Below are positions 50,538 through 59,306 of a stretch of DNA of 64,000 nucleotides, piece after piece. The notes under the pieces were generated by a model that was given only the letters and a program-made list of their open reading frames with translations, did no database searches and was not told the origin of the DNA. The translations under genes and the position numbers were made by a program. How positions within the stretch are numbered: position 1 is the first letter of the stretch; every line of letters starts with the position of its first letter. Source of the stretch: Abyssibacter sp036156195 (GTDB taxonomy: Bacteria; Pseudomonadota; Gammaproteobacteria; Nevskiales; OUC007); NCBI GenBank assembly GCA_036156195.1, contig JAYZUZ010000012.1, positions 62,001-126,000 of the forward strand. The letters run 5' to 3'.

Positions 50538-51670
50538 CGGGGTGCGCGGGCCGCCCGCACAATCAGCTCGCTCCAGGTGTCGATGGTGCTGGCATTTAGC
50601 CGTTCCGCCGCCAGCCGTGCCCGATCGGAGCGGGTTTGACGGGTGGCGAGCGACTGCCGAGACAGGGCCTCGATCTTGTCGGCAATGGCTTCGTTGTCCT
50701 GTAATGCGATCAAGCCGTCGCGCAGGTCATGCCATTCATGGATGCCGGCACCGGCTGCGACCAGGGCGGGTCGGCCGCGCGCCATAGCCTCCAGTGCAAT
50801 GGAACCGAAGGTCTCCAGACGGGACGGCAACAGCAGCAGGTCGGAGCTGTCCAGCAGTTCACGCAGGGCCACACGGTTCAGCCAGCCATGGAAGGTGACA
50901 TTGTCCAGATCAGCCGCCTGGCGTTGCAGTTTGCGTCGTAGCGGGCCGTCTCCGGCGATGGCAAATCCAACCGTTGGGCAGCGACGTGCCGCTTCCAGCA
51001 CGGCGCCCAGATTCTTCTCGGGGGCAAGCCGACCGGCGAAGAGGACTTGCTGCAGGATCGGACGCAGTGCCTGGACAGGCTCGTGCATGAAGTCCAGCGG
51101 TAATGGTGTTCCGACGACCATGGGCTGGTCCGCACCGAGTCGCCGCACCGTTGCCATGAGCTGGCGGTTGTTGACCACGGTGGCATAGGCGCTGCGGCAG
51201 ATCACCCGATTGGCCACCGTGAGGTAACGGTTGGCAATGCTGCGGGACAGCGGGTTCCAGTACAGCCGGGAGAGTTCTTCAAACTGGGTGTGAAAACCGA
51301 CCAACTGTCCGCAGCCGTGTCTGCGTGCCAATGCGTTGCCCAGCAATCCGAAGGGGCCGGGCGTAATGGACACCACGACGTCGGGTCGAAAGGCGCTGAA
51401 CTCGCGCCACAACTTCGGGATGTTGGGGGTTAGCAGGCGCTGCGTTGGGTCTCCCGGCATGGGAATCGACAGCCGACGCGACCGAGGTCGATCGCTGGGC
51501 TGGAACATCTTGACCCCCGCCGTGACCGCATTCAGTTGTGGCAGTAAATCGTGATAGTACGTGCCTGCGCCATTGCGCTCAGCCACGGAATCGGAGAAGA
51601 ACGCCACACGAAGGCGCTGTGCGGGACGCGTCGTTGAACTTGAGGGCGTGAGGGGAGAGACGGCATTCAT
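50534..51670 (-). CDS. GT4-family glycosyltransferase
   Basis: 378 residues. The GT-B fold opens LRVAFFSDSVAERNGAGTYYHDLLPQL, by position about 20-46. VLFAGRLAPEKNLGAVLEAA is the donor-site region and ETFGSIALEAMARGRPALVA contains the EX7E nucleotide-sugar motif. It resembles MgtA/PimB-type lipid glycosyltransferases, but the acceptor is unknown. It overlaps its neighbours by 1 and 4 bp, so the three genes are translationally coupled. Confidence 0.9.
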   Translation of the reverse strand: MNAVSPLTPSSSTTRPAQRLRVAFFSDSVAERNGAGTYYHDLLPQLNAVTAGVKMFQPSDRPRSRRLSIPMPGDPTQRLLTPNIPKLWREFSAFRPDVVVSITPGPFGLLGNALARRHGCGQLVGFHTQFEELSRLYWNPLSRSIANRYLTVANRVICRSAYATVVNNRQLMATVRRLGADQPMVVGTPLPLDFMHEPVQALRPILQQVLFAGRLAPEKNLGAVLEAARRCPTVGFAIAGDGPLRRKLQRQAADLDNVTFHGWLNRVALRELLDSSDLLLLPSRLETFGSIALEAMARGRPALVAAGAGIHEWHDLRDGLIALQDNEAIADKIEALSRQSLATRQTRSDRARLAAERLNASTIDTWSELIVRAARAPR

Positions 51671-52863
51671 CAGGAAACCTCTTGCCAGGGCGCCTGCAGG
51701 TGAGTGCAGATTGCGTGGTAGTCGGACTGGAGTTCGCGGCGCAGCGACTCGGTGGCCAGATCAAATTGCCCGATGTCGTGGTGGTGCGGGCTTTGGTAAC
51801 CACTGGCGTTGTGGTCTGCCTGGCTCAGGGCCTGCTCCAGTGCCGGCGACATCGGCTCACCCAGCGCTGACAGGGCCGAGCGGAGCGCGGTGCCAGGCCG
51901 GCGTTTAAGCGTTTCCATGTCGACGACTGCGAACCTGTGTGGAGCTGCCTCGACGGCCTTCCGAAGGCTCCGCAGCCCGCTCGCGTAGAGACGACCAAAG
52001 CGTTGGGGAAATGCCACGCCATCGGGGTCTGTACCAAACAGCTGCCGAGCCGATTCGATGGACGAGAGCTGGGAGCTCAGCGCTTCGATGGGGTCCCGCA
52101 TACAGACAATAAAGCGGGCATCGGGATACCGCCTTGCCAGTGCCGGTGTCCAGGTCGCGAATGCCGCGTTTTTGGAGAGCAGGCGAATCGCACCTGCGGG
52201 TTGGCCTGAACCACCCCGTATGTACAGATGTCGCTGGAGCACGGCGTGATAGGCATCGAGCAGCGTTTCCTGCGACTGGCTATCCATGCCCTCCTCAAGA
52301 TCAGCCAGGGCCCACAGGACATTGGCATCAGGAAACCCGAGTGCGAGCAAGAAGCAGCCCGCCACCGGCAACAGCGCGAGATAGTCCTCCTCGGCGTCGT
52401 CAGGTGCGATGGGATGGACATCGTCCAGCTGCGCGGCCAGGTTGCGGAGCAACCGTTGCAGGACCTTCGCGATCGGGGCACCCAGGCGCTGATCCAGCCC
52501 CGCCAAGGCCTCCCAGGCTTTGCGCTCGCTGATTGAAGGCGCCAGCACGGCTTCCCAGGCCGCCATGCTCGTGAACCGACGGTCCTGGGCCAGTGTTCGG
52601 TGCACAAAGGTCGTCCCGCTGCGCGGAATCCCGACGATGAATAACGGCCTGTCCGGTTCGGCTCTGCGGTAGCCAGGGAAAATGAATTCATCCAACGCGA
52701 AGCCAAGCCAGTGAGTGGCTTGCAGTGCCGCATAAGGCGGTGCCAGCGCGAGTAGACGGACGACTCGCCCCATTCGCCGAGGGGCGGCCGCATGATCGCT
52801 GCATGCGGATTGGAGCATCTGCCCGTGGGCGCGCAGGCTGCGGAGCAGGGCGGAGGTCTTCAC
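51670..52863 (-). CDS. Sulfotransferase family protein
   Basis: 397 residues. The 5'-phosphosulfate binding loop FIVGIPRSGTTFVHRTL (about 75-91) and the 3'-phosphate site RFIVCMRDPIEALSSQ are intact, indicating PAPS-dependent sulfation. It starts with GTG 52863. First gene of the sulfotransferase-GT4-DUF2334 operon; together they suggest a sulfated glycolipid or glycan. The 190 bp upstream contain copy 2 of a dispersed repeat. Confidence 0.88.
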   Translation of the reverse strand: MKTSALLRSLRAHGQMLQSACSDHAAAPRRMGRVVRLLALAPPYAALQATHWLGFALDEFIFPGYRRAEPDRPLFIVGIPRSGTTFVHRTLAQDRRFTSMAAWEAVLAPSISERKAWEALAGLDQRLGAPIAKVLQRLLRNLAAQLDDVHPIAPDDAEEDYLALLPVAGCFLLALGFPDANVLWALADLEEGMDSQSQETLLDAYHAVLQRHLYIRGGSGQPAGAIRLLSKNAAFATWTPALARRYPDARFIVCMRDPIEALSSQLSSIESARQLFGTDPDGVAFPQRFGRLYASGLRSLRKAVEAAPHRFAVVDMETLKRRPGTALRSALSALGEPMSPALEQALSQADHNASGYQSPHHHDIGQFDLATESLRRELQSDYHAICTHLQAPWQEVS

Positions 52864-52978
52864 GAGTGGAGACGGTACAAGGCCGAATGAGCCCGTTAGG
52901 CTGCAGCGACTCTGTGACAGATCTGTGACCGTACGGCCGGGGATCAGTCGGTCATCGATGCGGTGGAGCTAAGAAAGT

Positions 52979-52998
52979 ACGGATCGATTCGCGCCGCC
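52979..52998 (-). repeat. Copy 2 of the dispersed repeat (core GGCGCGAATCGATCCGT)
   Basis: The inverse orientation of the core seen at 24139-24158. It lies about 116 bp upstream of the sulfotransferase start. A more degenerate stretch, GGTGGTGCGAATAGTCC, occurs near 53968. Confidence 0.5.
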
Positions 52999-53053
52999 CG
53001 GTGGCTGCCGGAAGTGCGGCGTTGACCGGGTGGCGCGCGTCGAGAGGGGGCGG

Positions 53054-53902
53054 CTAGTGTGCAGCCAACCCGTCGTCAAAATGCTGGATGAGCAGCTCCG
53101 CGATAGCGTCGGGTTGGTCAATGGGCATCCAATGGCCCCCCGGCAACTCGACATAGCGCCATTGCCCCAGAACATGGTGGTGGGAATCATGCATCTGACG
53201 CCGCGTCAGGAATGCATCGGCTCGGCTGTATATGCCCAGCGTATCGGCCTGCACCGGCGGCAGTCGCTCGCGAAGCAGCTTGAGTCCGTTGGCTCGGTAA
53301 ACATTGAGCGCAGCGCGCAGTCGCCCAGGACGGCCCATTTGCTTGCGGACGGCATCGGCCGCCGGATGGGCAGTCAGTCCGGAGCGCAGCAGGTACCAGT
53401 TCGCGGCAGGGAGCAGCCGCTCCGCCAGGCCAGGGACCTGAAAGAGCATGGCGTACCAGGCGCGTAGCGCCTGTTCCAGGCCCGCGTCGGCGTAGGCATT
53501 GGGATGCCCGACCGAGAGCACCGCCAGGCGGCTGACCCGCTGCGGATGATGCGCGGCCAGCGCCCAGGCGAAGATCGCACCCCAATCATGGCCAGCCACC
53601 TGGGCGGTGGCCGCGCCGATGTGATCCATGAGCCCGAGCAGGTCCGCCAATACGGCATCCAGCCGCGAATCCGCAACGCGATGAGTGATGGACGATGCGC
53701 CGAAACCCCGCAGATCCGGTGCGATGCCGCGATAGCCCGCCTGATGCAACGCCTCCAGCTGGGGACGCCACATCGCCGCATCATCCGGAAACCCATGCAG
53801 GAGTAATGCGACGGGTCGATCGAGATTGTCGGGGGCGGTATCGAAATAGGCGATGTCCAACCCATTGGGCTGACAGATTTGCTGTTGCACCGTGGCCTCC
53901 AT
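53054..53902 (-). CDS. Alpha/beta hydrolase, epoxide hydrolase/haloalkane dehalogenase-like
   Basis: About 282 residues. The fold shows LLLHGFPDDAAMWRPQ (oxyanion HGFP), DLRGFGASS, and the nucleophile elbow VAGHDWGAIFAWALAAHHP with Asp, typical of epoxide hydrolases. The final His is in LPGGHWMPIDQPD. ATG 53902 fits the family opening; GTG 53935 would add 11 residues. No signal peptide. It is divergent from the betaine genes. Confidence 0.87.
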   Translation of the reverse strand: MEATVQQQICQPNGLDIAYFDTAPDNLDRPVALLLHGFPDDAAMWRPQLEALHQAGYRGIAPDLRGFGASSITHRVADSRLDAVLADLLGLMDHIGAATAQVAGHDWGAIFAWALAAHHPQRVSRLAVLSVGHPNAYADAGLEQALRAWYAMLFQVPGLAERLLPAANWYLLRSGLTAHPAADAVRKQMGRPGRLRAALNVYRANGLKLLRERLPPVQADTLGIYSRADAFLTRRQMHDSHHHVLGQWRYVELPGGHWMPIDQPDAIAELLIQHFDDGLAAH

Positions 53903-54284
53903 GGCAGTGAGGAGACACTGATTTACTCGTGCCACCGAGAGGCTGCCGGATAACCGACGCCGTCTTGGTGGTGCGAATAGTCCAGTGTTCGTTAACAGAT
54001 GGCTGAATGTACTGAAACCATGCGATCAATGCGTTAGGGTAGGTTGACTCGCCGGTGTCGCATCGTGACACCCGCACCTTACGCCAAGTGCGGGAATCCG
54101 TGGATTCCCCTTGCGCGGGCTGACGGTTTCGTCAGCCGATGCGGTTTTGCCTGGCGGCAAACCGCTCAAGACGCCGCGGTGATCGCGGTGGTTATGCGTG
54201 GCCCGGATACATCCTTCGTCAGACGCACGGGCCATGGCATCAATTCGAAGCGACTGACCAAGATTTGCCAAGGAGAGAGCGCGC
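53903..54284. other. Intergenic region upstream of the betaine synthesis genes
   Basis: 382 bp divergent spacer. The plus-strand part from 54059 is strongly structured (separate entry). TTGACT at 54044-54049 resembles a -35 element but no -10 follows at normal spacing. AAGGAGAG just before ATG 54285 is a good ribosome-binding site. Confidence 0.5.
54059..54165 (+). ncRNA. Highly structured 5' leader, possible cis-regulatory RNA or degenerate repeat element
   Basis: An outer stem CGCATCG (54059-54065)/CGATGCG (54137-54143) encloses three hairpins: CCCGCAC/GTGCGGG (54071-54094), GGAATCC/GGATTCC (54093-54108) and GCTGACG/CGTCAGC (54119-54136, abutting the outer stem). A fourth, GCGGTTT-T-GCC/GGCAAACCGC (54141-54165), overlaps the outer stem by 3 nt and could compete with it. 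It ends about 120 bp before the GSMT ATG. The middle also resembles the common GCGGGAATCC-GGATTCCCG repeat, so it may be a decayed repeat. Confidence 0.45.
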
Positions 54285-55112
54285 ATGGCTGACGCAAAGG
54301 CAACGGCTGCTCAGGTGGCCGAGCAGGACTACGGGGACGATCCACTCAAGGTCCGGACGACGGACACCTACCAGAATGAATATGTGCAGAGTTTCGTCGA
54401 AAAATGGGACGAACTCATCGATTGGGATGCCCGCGCGGAGAGTGAGGGCGATTTCTTCATCGAAGCACTGCGGGCACGGGGGGCGAAGAAGGTGCTCGAT
54501 GTCGCCACCGGCACCGGTTTTCACTCGGTCCGTTTACGCGAGGCGGGCTTTGAGGTGGTCTCCGCTGACGGTAGCGCTGAAATGCTGGCCATGGCTTTCG
54601 AGAATGGGCGCCGCCGAGGACATGTACTGCGCACGGTGCTCGCAGACTGGCGCTGGCTGAATCGGGATGTGCATGGCAAATACGATGCCGTGATTTGTCT
54701 GGGCAATTCGTTCACGCACCTGCACTCGGACCGGGACCGACGTAAGGCGCTGGCCGAGTTCTACGCCGCCTTGCGACACGACGGGGTGCTGATTCTGGAC
54801 CAGCGCAACTACGACATGATTCTGGATGACGGATTCAAGTCCAAGCATCAGTTCTACTACTGCGGCGACAACGTCAAGGCTGAGCCGGAGTACTGCGACG
54901 ATGGACTAGCCCGATTCTGCTACAGCTTTCCGGATGGCTCGCAATATCACCTGAACATGTTCCCGCTGCGTAAGGAATACGTGACCCGTCTCATGGGTGA
55001 GGTCGGTTTTCAAAGCGTCACGACCATGGCCGATTTCCAGGAAACCTATCGGCAGGACGATCCCGACTTCTTCATCCATATTGCAGAAAAACTGCATCCA
55101 GACGAGCGGTAA
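54285..55112 (+). CDS. Glycine/sarcosine N-methyltransferase
   Basis: 275 residues. This SAM-dependent enzyme converts glycine to sarcosine and dimethylglycine, the first steps of de novo betaine synthesis in halophiles. The SAM site VLDVATGTGFHSVRL is at 70-84. Family features include WDELIDWDARAESEGDFF, the AVICLGNSFTHL loop and LILDQRNYDMILDDGFKSKH (by position about 167-186). AAGGAGAG is upstream. It is followed by SDMT 7 bp later. Confidence 0.94.
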   Translation: MADAKATAAQVAEQDYGDDPLKVRTTDTYQNEYVQSFVEKWDELIDWDARAESEGDFFIEALRARGAKKVLDVATGTGFHSVRLREAGFEVVSADGSAEMLAMAFENGRRRGHVLRTVLADWRWLNRDVHGKYDAVICLGNSFTHLHSDRDRRKALAEFYAALRHDGVLILDQRNYDMILDDGFKSKHQFYYCGDNVKAEPEYCDDGLARFCYSFPDGSQYHLNMFPLRKEYVTRLMGEVGFQSVTTMADFQETYRQDDPDFFIHIAEKLHPDER

Positions 55113-55119
55113 CCCCACC

Positions 55120-55962
55120 ATGGCCCACGAGGAACAAAGCGTTGTCGAGACGACGCGCGACTACTACGACAGCAGCGATGCGGATCATTTTTATTTCCAC
55201 GTCTGGGGTGGCGAAGACATCCATGTCGGTATCTACCTGACTCCCGATGAGCCCATTCGCGATGCCAGTCATCGCACGGTGGAGCGGATGCTCGACGCAT
55301 TGACGCTGAATGCGGAGTCACGGGTACTGGATATCGGCTCCGGGTATGGAGGATCTGCCCGGGTCATCGCCAAGCGGTATGCATGCCGGGTGACGGCGCT
55401 CAACCTCAGTCCGGTGCAGAATGCGCGGGCCAGGGACATGAACGCCGAGCAGGGCCTGGATGGACGCATCGACGTGATCGACGGCAGTTTCGAGGCCTTG
55501 CCGTTTGCCGATGCCAGCTATGACGTGGTGTGGTGCCAGGATTCGATTCTGCATAGCGCCCGGCGTCGCGAGGTCTTCCAAGAGGTTGATCGCGTGTTGC
55601 GACCAGGCGGCGTTTTTCTGTTCACGGACCCCATGCAACAGGAAGGTGTGGACGCAGGGATTCTGGCTCCGGTGCTGGCGCGAATCCACCTGCCGTCCAT
55701 GGGTTCGGTGAACAAATATCAGGACTATGCCAAGGCACTAGGCTGGCAAACGGTGAACATCGAGCGCATGCCGGATGCCATCGTGAAGCACTATGGTCGG
55801 GTGTTGGCTGAGCTGACCGCCCGGCGGGCAGCCCTGGCAGAACGGGTCAGTGCCGACTACATCGACCGAATGACCACCGGGCTCAGCCATTGGGTTGCAG
55901 CAGGCGAGCAGGGCGCCCTCGATTGGGGGATTCTGCATTTTCGCAAGCCCGTGACGACCTGA
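55120..55962 (+). CDS. Sarcosine/dimethylglycine N-methyltransferase
   Basis: 280 residues. Completes betaine synthesis by methylating sarcosine and dimethylglycine. The opening TRDYYDSSDADHFYFHVWGGEDIHVGIY, by position about 12-39, and the SAM site VLDIGSGYGGSARV (69-82) are typical, as is DVVWCQDSILHSARR. ATG 55120 follows the GSMT stop by 7 bp. The pair is a two-gene operon. About 160 bp follow before the acyltransferase with no terminator I can define. Confidence 0.94.
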   Translation: MAHEEQSVVETTRDYYDSSDADHFYFHVWGGEDIHVGIYLTPDEPIRDASHRTVERMLDALTLNAESRVLDIGSGYGGSARVIAKRYACRVTALNLSPVQNARARDMNAEQGLDGRIDVIDGSFEALPFADASYDVVWCQDSILHSARRREVFQEVDRVLRPGGVFLFTDPMQQEGVDAGILAPVLARIHLPSMGSVNKYQDYAKALGWQTVNIERMPDAIVKHYGRVLAELTARRAALAERVSADYIDRMTTGLSHWVAAGEQGALDWGILHFRKPVTT

Positions 55963-56124
55963 CGCCACAGGATGGCGCCCGGCCTGGTTCAAGGGCGGGC
56001 GGACTCAGCCCGTTAGCGCGTCGCATTTGGCCGAGCAGGCAGTTAGCATGCCCTCCCTGCCACTGTGTGCTCACTACTGCTAGGTTCTGTCGTCCGTCGC
56101 ACGGGACCGGGGAACTCGACGTCC

Positions 56125-56808
56125 ATGCTCAAGGCCATTCTTGCCTGGCTGATCCAGGCGGTCATCCGTCTCCTAAACTCCACCTACCGATACCGGTTTG
56201 GTGGGAAGCCCACACGGCGTGATCCGGAGGGTGCCGATCCCTATCTGCTCGCGATCTGGCATCAGAATCTGTTCGCCGGGATTCTTGCGCAAACCGGTCG
56301 CCGTCATGTCGTGATTGTTTCGCGGTCAGGAGACGGCGACCCGGTCACGCAGTTATGTGAACGCTTAGGACACGTTGTCGCGCGCGGCAGCTCGGCATCG
56401 CGGGGTAGGGACAAGGGCGGACGGGCCGCCAAGGAAGACATGATCAAGAAGCTGGAGTCAGGCTTGCCGGGCGCATTAACCGTCGATGGGCCGCGTGGCC
56501 CGGCACATGTCGTCAAACCGGGGATTGTTGAGATGGCGCGACGAACCGGGGTGCCGATCGTGCCCTACCTGCCGTTGCCCCGCCGGTACTGGTCCATGAA
56601 GAGCTGGGACCGCTTCCGCCTGCCCAAACCGTTTACGCGCATCGATGTGTTTTACGGTGATCCGATTGCTGTGCCCTCCGAATTAACAGGTGCGCAGTTC
56701 GAGCACTACCAGCGGCTGGTCGCCGAGGCGATTGACGCTCTGGAAGCCCGGCATGATCCGGGTTTTGCAGGACGCGACAGCCTGGAGACCCCCAGGACTG
56801 GACGCTAG
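56125..56808 (+). CDS. DUF374/lysophospholipid acyltransferase-like protein
   Basis: About 227 residues with one N-terminal membrane segment (MLKAILAWLIQAVIRLL). LAIWHQNLFAGIL holds the HxxxxF/D-type acyltransferase His, and SRSGDGDPVTQLCERLG and ALTVDGPRGPAHVVKPG are DUF374 signatures. It likely acts on lipids at the inner membrane. ATG 56125 is preceded by GGGGAAC. Separate from the betaine operon by 162 bp. Confidence 0.85.
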   Translation: MLKAILAWLIQAVIRLLNSTYRYRFGGKPTRRDPEGADPYLLAIWHQNLFAGILAQTGRRHVVIVSRSGDGDPVTQLCERLGHVVARGSSASRGRDKGGRAAKEDMIKKLESGLPGALTVDGPRGPAHVVKPGIVEMARRTGVPIVPYLPLPRRYWSMKSWDRFRLPKPFTRIDVFYGDPIAVPSELTGAQFEHYQRLVAEAIDALEARHDPGFAGRDSLETPRTGR

Positions 56809-56838
56809 TCAGGTTTTCTCGCGAACGGGATCAAGATC

Positions 56839-58308
56839 ATGAAAGCTTGGATAAAGGGGGCGTTGCTTGCGCTGGCCGCTGGGCTGCTGCTGATGCTGCT
56901 CAATACACTGCGTCTGTCGCCCGAGGATCTGCCCGGCCCGGCGCTGCCTCCACCGGATGTCGACACGGCAGCGGTCCGTCACTTGGTTGACGCCGTGCGT
57001 ATTCCCACGATCTCGCCAGACTCAGCCGGTGGTGACCCGCAGCGGTTCAAGGCACTGCATGCATTGATGCGCGACCAGTTTCCACGCGTTTTTGCCGAAT
57101 TGCAGGTGGAAACGGTGTCGGAGCTCAGCCTGCTCCTGACCTGGCCCGGTCGCGACGCGAACCGGGCGCCGATCGTGCTGCTGGGGCATCTCGACGTTGT
57201 GCCCGTCGAGCCGGGTACGACGGCACAGTGGACCCACCCGCCATTTTCGGGGGCTGCTGTCGAGGGCTACATCTGGGGCCGGGGTACGCTGGATGACAAG
57301 GCCAGTGTGTGGGCGCAGCTCGAAGCCGTCGAACGTTTGCTGGCCCGCGGCTACCAGCCACCACAAACCGTTTATTTCGGTTTTGGTCACGATGAGGAAA
57401 CCGGCGGATCTCAGGGCGCAGTGGAGATCGCAGCTCGACTGGCCAACCAGGGTGTACGTGCGGCGTTCACCCTGGATGAAGGGGGCGCGATCACCCAGGG
57501 CCTGATCGGTGGTGTCGAGGGACCGGTGGCCTCGGTCATGGTCGGCGAAAAAGGCTATGTGTCGCTGCGTTTGACGGCCACTGGAGAGGGCGGTCATAGC
57601 TCCACGCCACCGGCCGATACCGCCATTGGCCGATTGGCGCGTGCGATTGCCAGAGTCGAGGCCAACCCGTTTCCTGCCAGGCTCATCGAGCCGGTCGAGA
57701 CCATGCTGGATCAGCTCGCGCCCCATATGGGCTGGTTGAACCGGTTCTTCATCGCCAACCGGTGGCTGTTCGAACCCCTGTTGCTCGATAGCCTCGCGGC
57801 AAGCCGGACCACCCATGCGCTGATCCGAACGACGACTGCCCCCACGATGCTGCGGGCGGGCATCAAGGACAATGTGCTGCCTTCGACGGCCACTGCGGTG
57901 ATCAACTTCCGCATCCTGCCCGGCGAGACCATCACGTCCGTACAGCAGCATCTTCGGGACTTGATTGATGACCCGCATATTGCCGTCGAACCCATTGATG
58001 AATTTGGCAGTAATCCGCCGGCGCTATCGGACCCGGATGCCTCGGGGTTTCAGCGAATTCGACGCGCGATTCGTACGGTGTTTCCAGAGGTCATCGTTGC
58101 CAGCGGGATTATTCTGGCCACCACTGATAACCGTCATTACGACGCTGTTCGTGAGCAGGGTTATTACTTTGTCCCTTTCATCTATACGCCGGATGATGCG
58201 ACGCGAATTCACGGCACGGACGAACGCATCAGTGTGGTCGGCTACCTTCGGATGATCGATTTTTACGAAACGTTGCTCCGTGACGAGGTCAGCCCACCTG
58301 GAGATTGA
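56839..58308 (+). CDS. M20 family peptidase (PM20D1/CPS1-like)
   Basis: 489 residues with an N-terminal signal-anchor (about 1-23). Metal-binding residues of the M20 fold are seen in VLLGHLDVVPVEP, WGRGTLDDKASVW, GHDEETGGSQGAVE and the late PFIYTPDDATRIHGTDERISV (by position about 448-469). The family hydrolyses peptides or N-acyl amino acids. It faces the periplasm by the anchor. The stop is 75 bp before oxyR. Confidence 0.88.
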   Translation: MKAWIKGALLALAAGLLLMLLNTLRLSPEDLPGPALPPPDVDTAAVRHLVDAVRIPTISPDSAGGDPQRFKALHALMRDQFPRVFAELQVETVSELSLLLTWPGRDANRAPIVLLGHLDVVPVEPGTTAQWTHPPFSGAAVEGYIWGRGTLDDKASVWAQLEAVERLLARGYQPPQTVYFGFGHDEETGGSQGAVEIAARLANQGVRAAFTLDEGGAITQGLIGGVEGPVASVMVGEKGYVSLRLTATGEGGHSSTPPADTAIGRLARAIARVEANPFPARLIEPVETMLDQLAPHMGWLNRFFIANRWLFEPLLLDSLAASRTTHALIRTTTAPTMLRAGIKDNVLPSTATAVINFRILPGETITSVQQHLRDLIDDPHIAVEPIDEFGSNPPALSDPDASGFQRIRRAIRTVFPEVIVASGIILATTDNRHYDAVREQGYYFVPFIYTPDDATRIHGTDERISVVGYLRMIDFYETLLRDEVSPPGD

Positions 58309-58382
58309 CCGATCAATGGCCTGATATTCATCGTCAGGATCGAATAAACTGCCCAGTCTCCGCACTGGCAGGACACGGCTTG

Positions 58383-59264
58383 ATGAATCTGCGCGACATG
58401 CAATACGTGGTCTCCGTGGCTGAAATGCGCAGCTTTTCGCGCGCTGCCCAGGCCTGCCATGTCAGCCAGTCCACGTTAAGTGGGCAGATCAAAAAGCTGG
58501 AAGACTGGCTAGGTGTGCAGATATTTGAGCGCACGAACAAGCGGGTCATGCCCACCGAGGTCGGCGAACACATCATCCGCTCTGCCAGTCGGGTGATTCG
58601 AGAAATCGACAGCATTCGCGAGGCGGCTGAGCACTCCAAGGATCCGTTTTCCGGAAAATTCAGGTTGGGTGCGTTTCCGACGCTGGCAACCTACATCTTT
58701 TGCGGGCTGGTCAATGAGATCAAGACGGCGTACCCGCGGCTGCGATTGGTCCTGAGTGAAGACAAAACGGCCACCTTGGTGCAACAGCTCAAGGATGGAG
58801 ACCTGGATGCTGCGTTGCTAGCGCTGCCGGTGAACGAAGATTCGCTTGTTTGCACACCCTTGTTTGAAGAGCCTTTTTTTCTGGCAGTCCCTCAGGCCCA
58901 CCCGTTGGCGGCGCTGACACACGTGGACAAGAATGTCTTGGCACGGTATCGGCTTCTTCTTCTCGAAGAAGGGCACTGTCTCCGGGATCATGCATTGGAC
59001 GTCTGCCAGCAGCACAACCTGGGCGAAGAACAGGATTTTCGGGCCACCGGGCTGGAAACGCTGCGTCAAATGGTGCGTGCGGGTACCGGAATCACGTTGT
59101 TTCCCGAAATGGCGATCCGACCGGACGATGAGGGGATTCGTTACGTACCGTTCGCTGAACCGACTCCATGCCGGTCGATTGGCTTGTTTTATCGCAAGAC
59201 CAGCGCTGCCCGACCAATCATCCAGAGCATGGATTCATTGTTTTGTCATCTTTACCGCGCTTAA
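58383..59264 (+). CDS. oxyR: Hydrogen peroxide-sensing regulator OxyR
   Basis: 293-residue LysR-type activator. The N-terminal HTH is MNLRDMQYVVSVAEMRSFSRAA onwards (by position). The redox Cys pair is at Cys199 and Cys208 in EEGHCLRDHALDVC, identical numbering to E. coli OxyR. ATG 58383 is a strong start for the family; further upstream codons lack HTH homology. It is followed by an ArsR gene. OsmC at 38 kb is a possible oxidative-stress partner but is not adjacent. Confidence 0.95.
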   Translation: MNLRDMQYVVSVAEMRSFSRAAQACHVSQSTLSGQIKKLEDWLGVQIFERTNKRVMPTEVGEHIIRSASRVIREIDSIREAAEHSKDPFSGKFRLGAFPTLATYIFCGLVNEIKTAYPRLRLVLSEDKTATLVQQLKDGDLDAALLALPVNEDSLVCTPLFEEPFFLAVPQAHPLAALTHVDKNVLARYRLLLLEEGHCLRDHALDVCQQHNLGEEQDFRATGLETLRQMVRAGTGITLFPEMAIRPDDEGIRYVPFAEPTPCRSIGLFYRKTSAARPIIQSMDSLFCHLYRA

Positions 59265-59306
59265 TCGAGCGTTTGCGTCCATTCTGACCACCGAAGAATA
59301 AGAATT

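Noticed and set aside
54044..54049. TTGACT as -35 of the betaine operon
   Set aside because: No acceptable -10 at 15-19 bp; the sequence there begins the structured leader.
54059..54165. Assignment of the leader to a known glycine, SAM or SAH riboswitch
   Set aside because: I could not match the conserved cores of those classes by eye, so only an unassigned structured leader is claimed.
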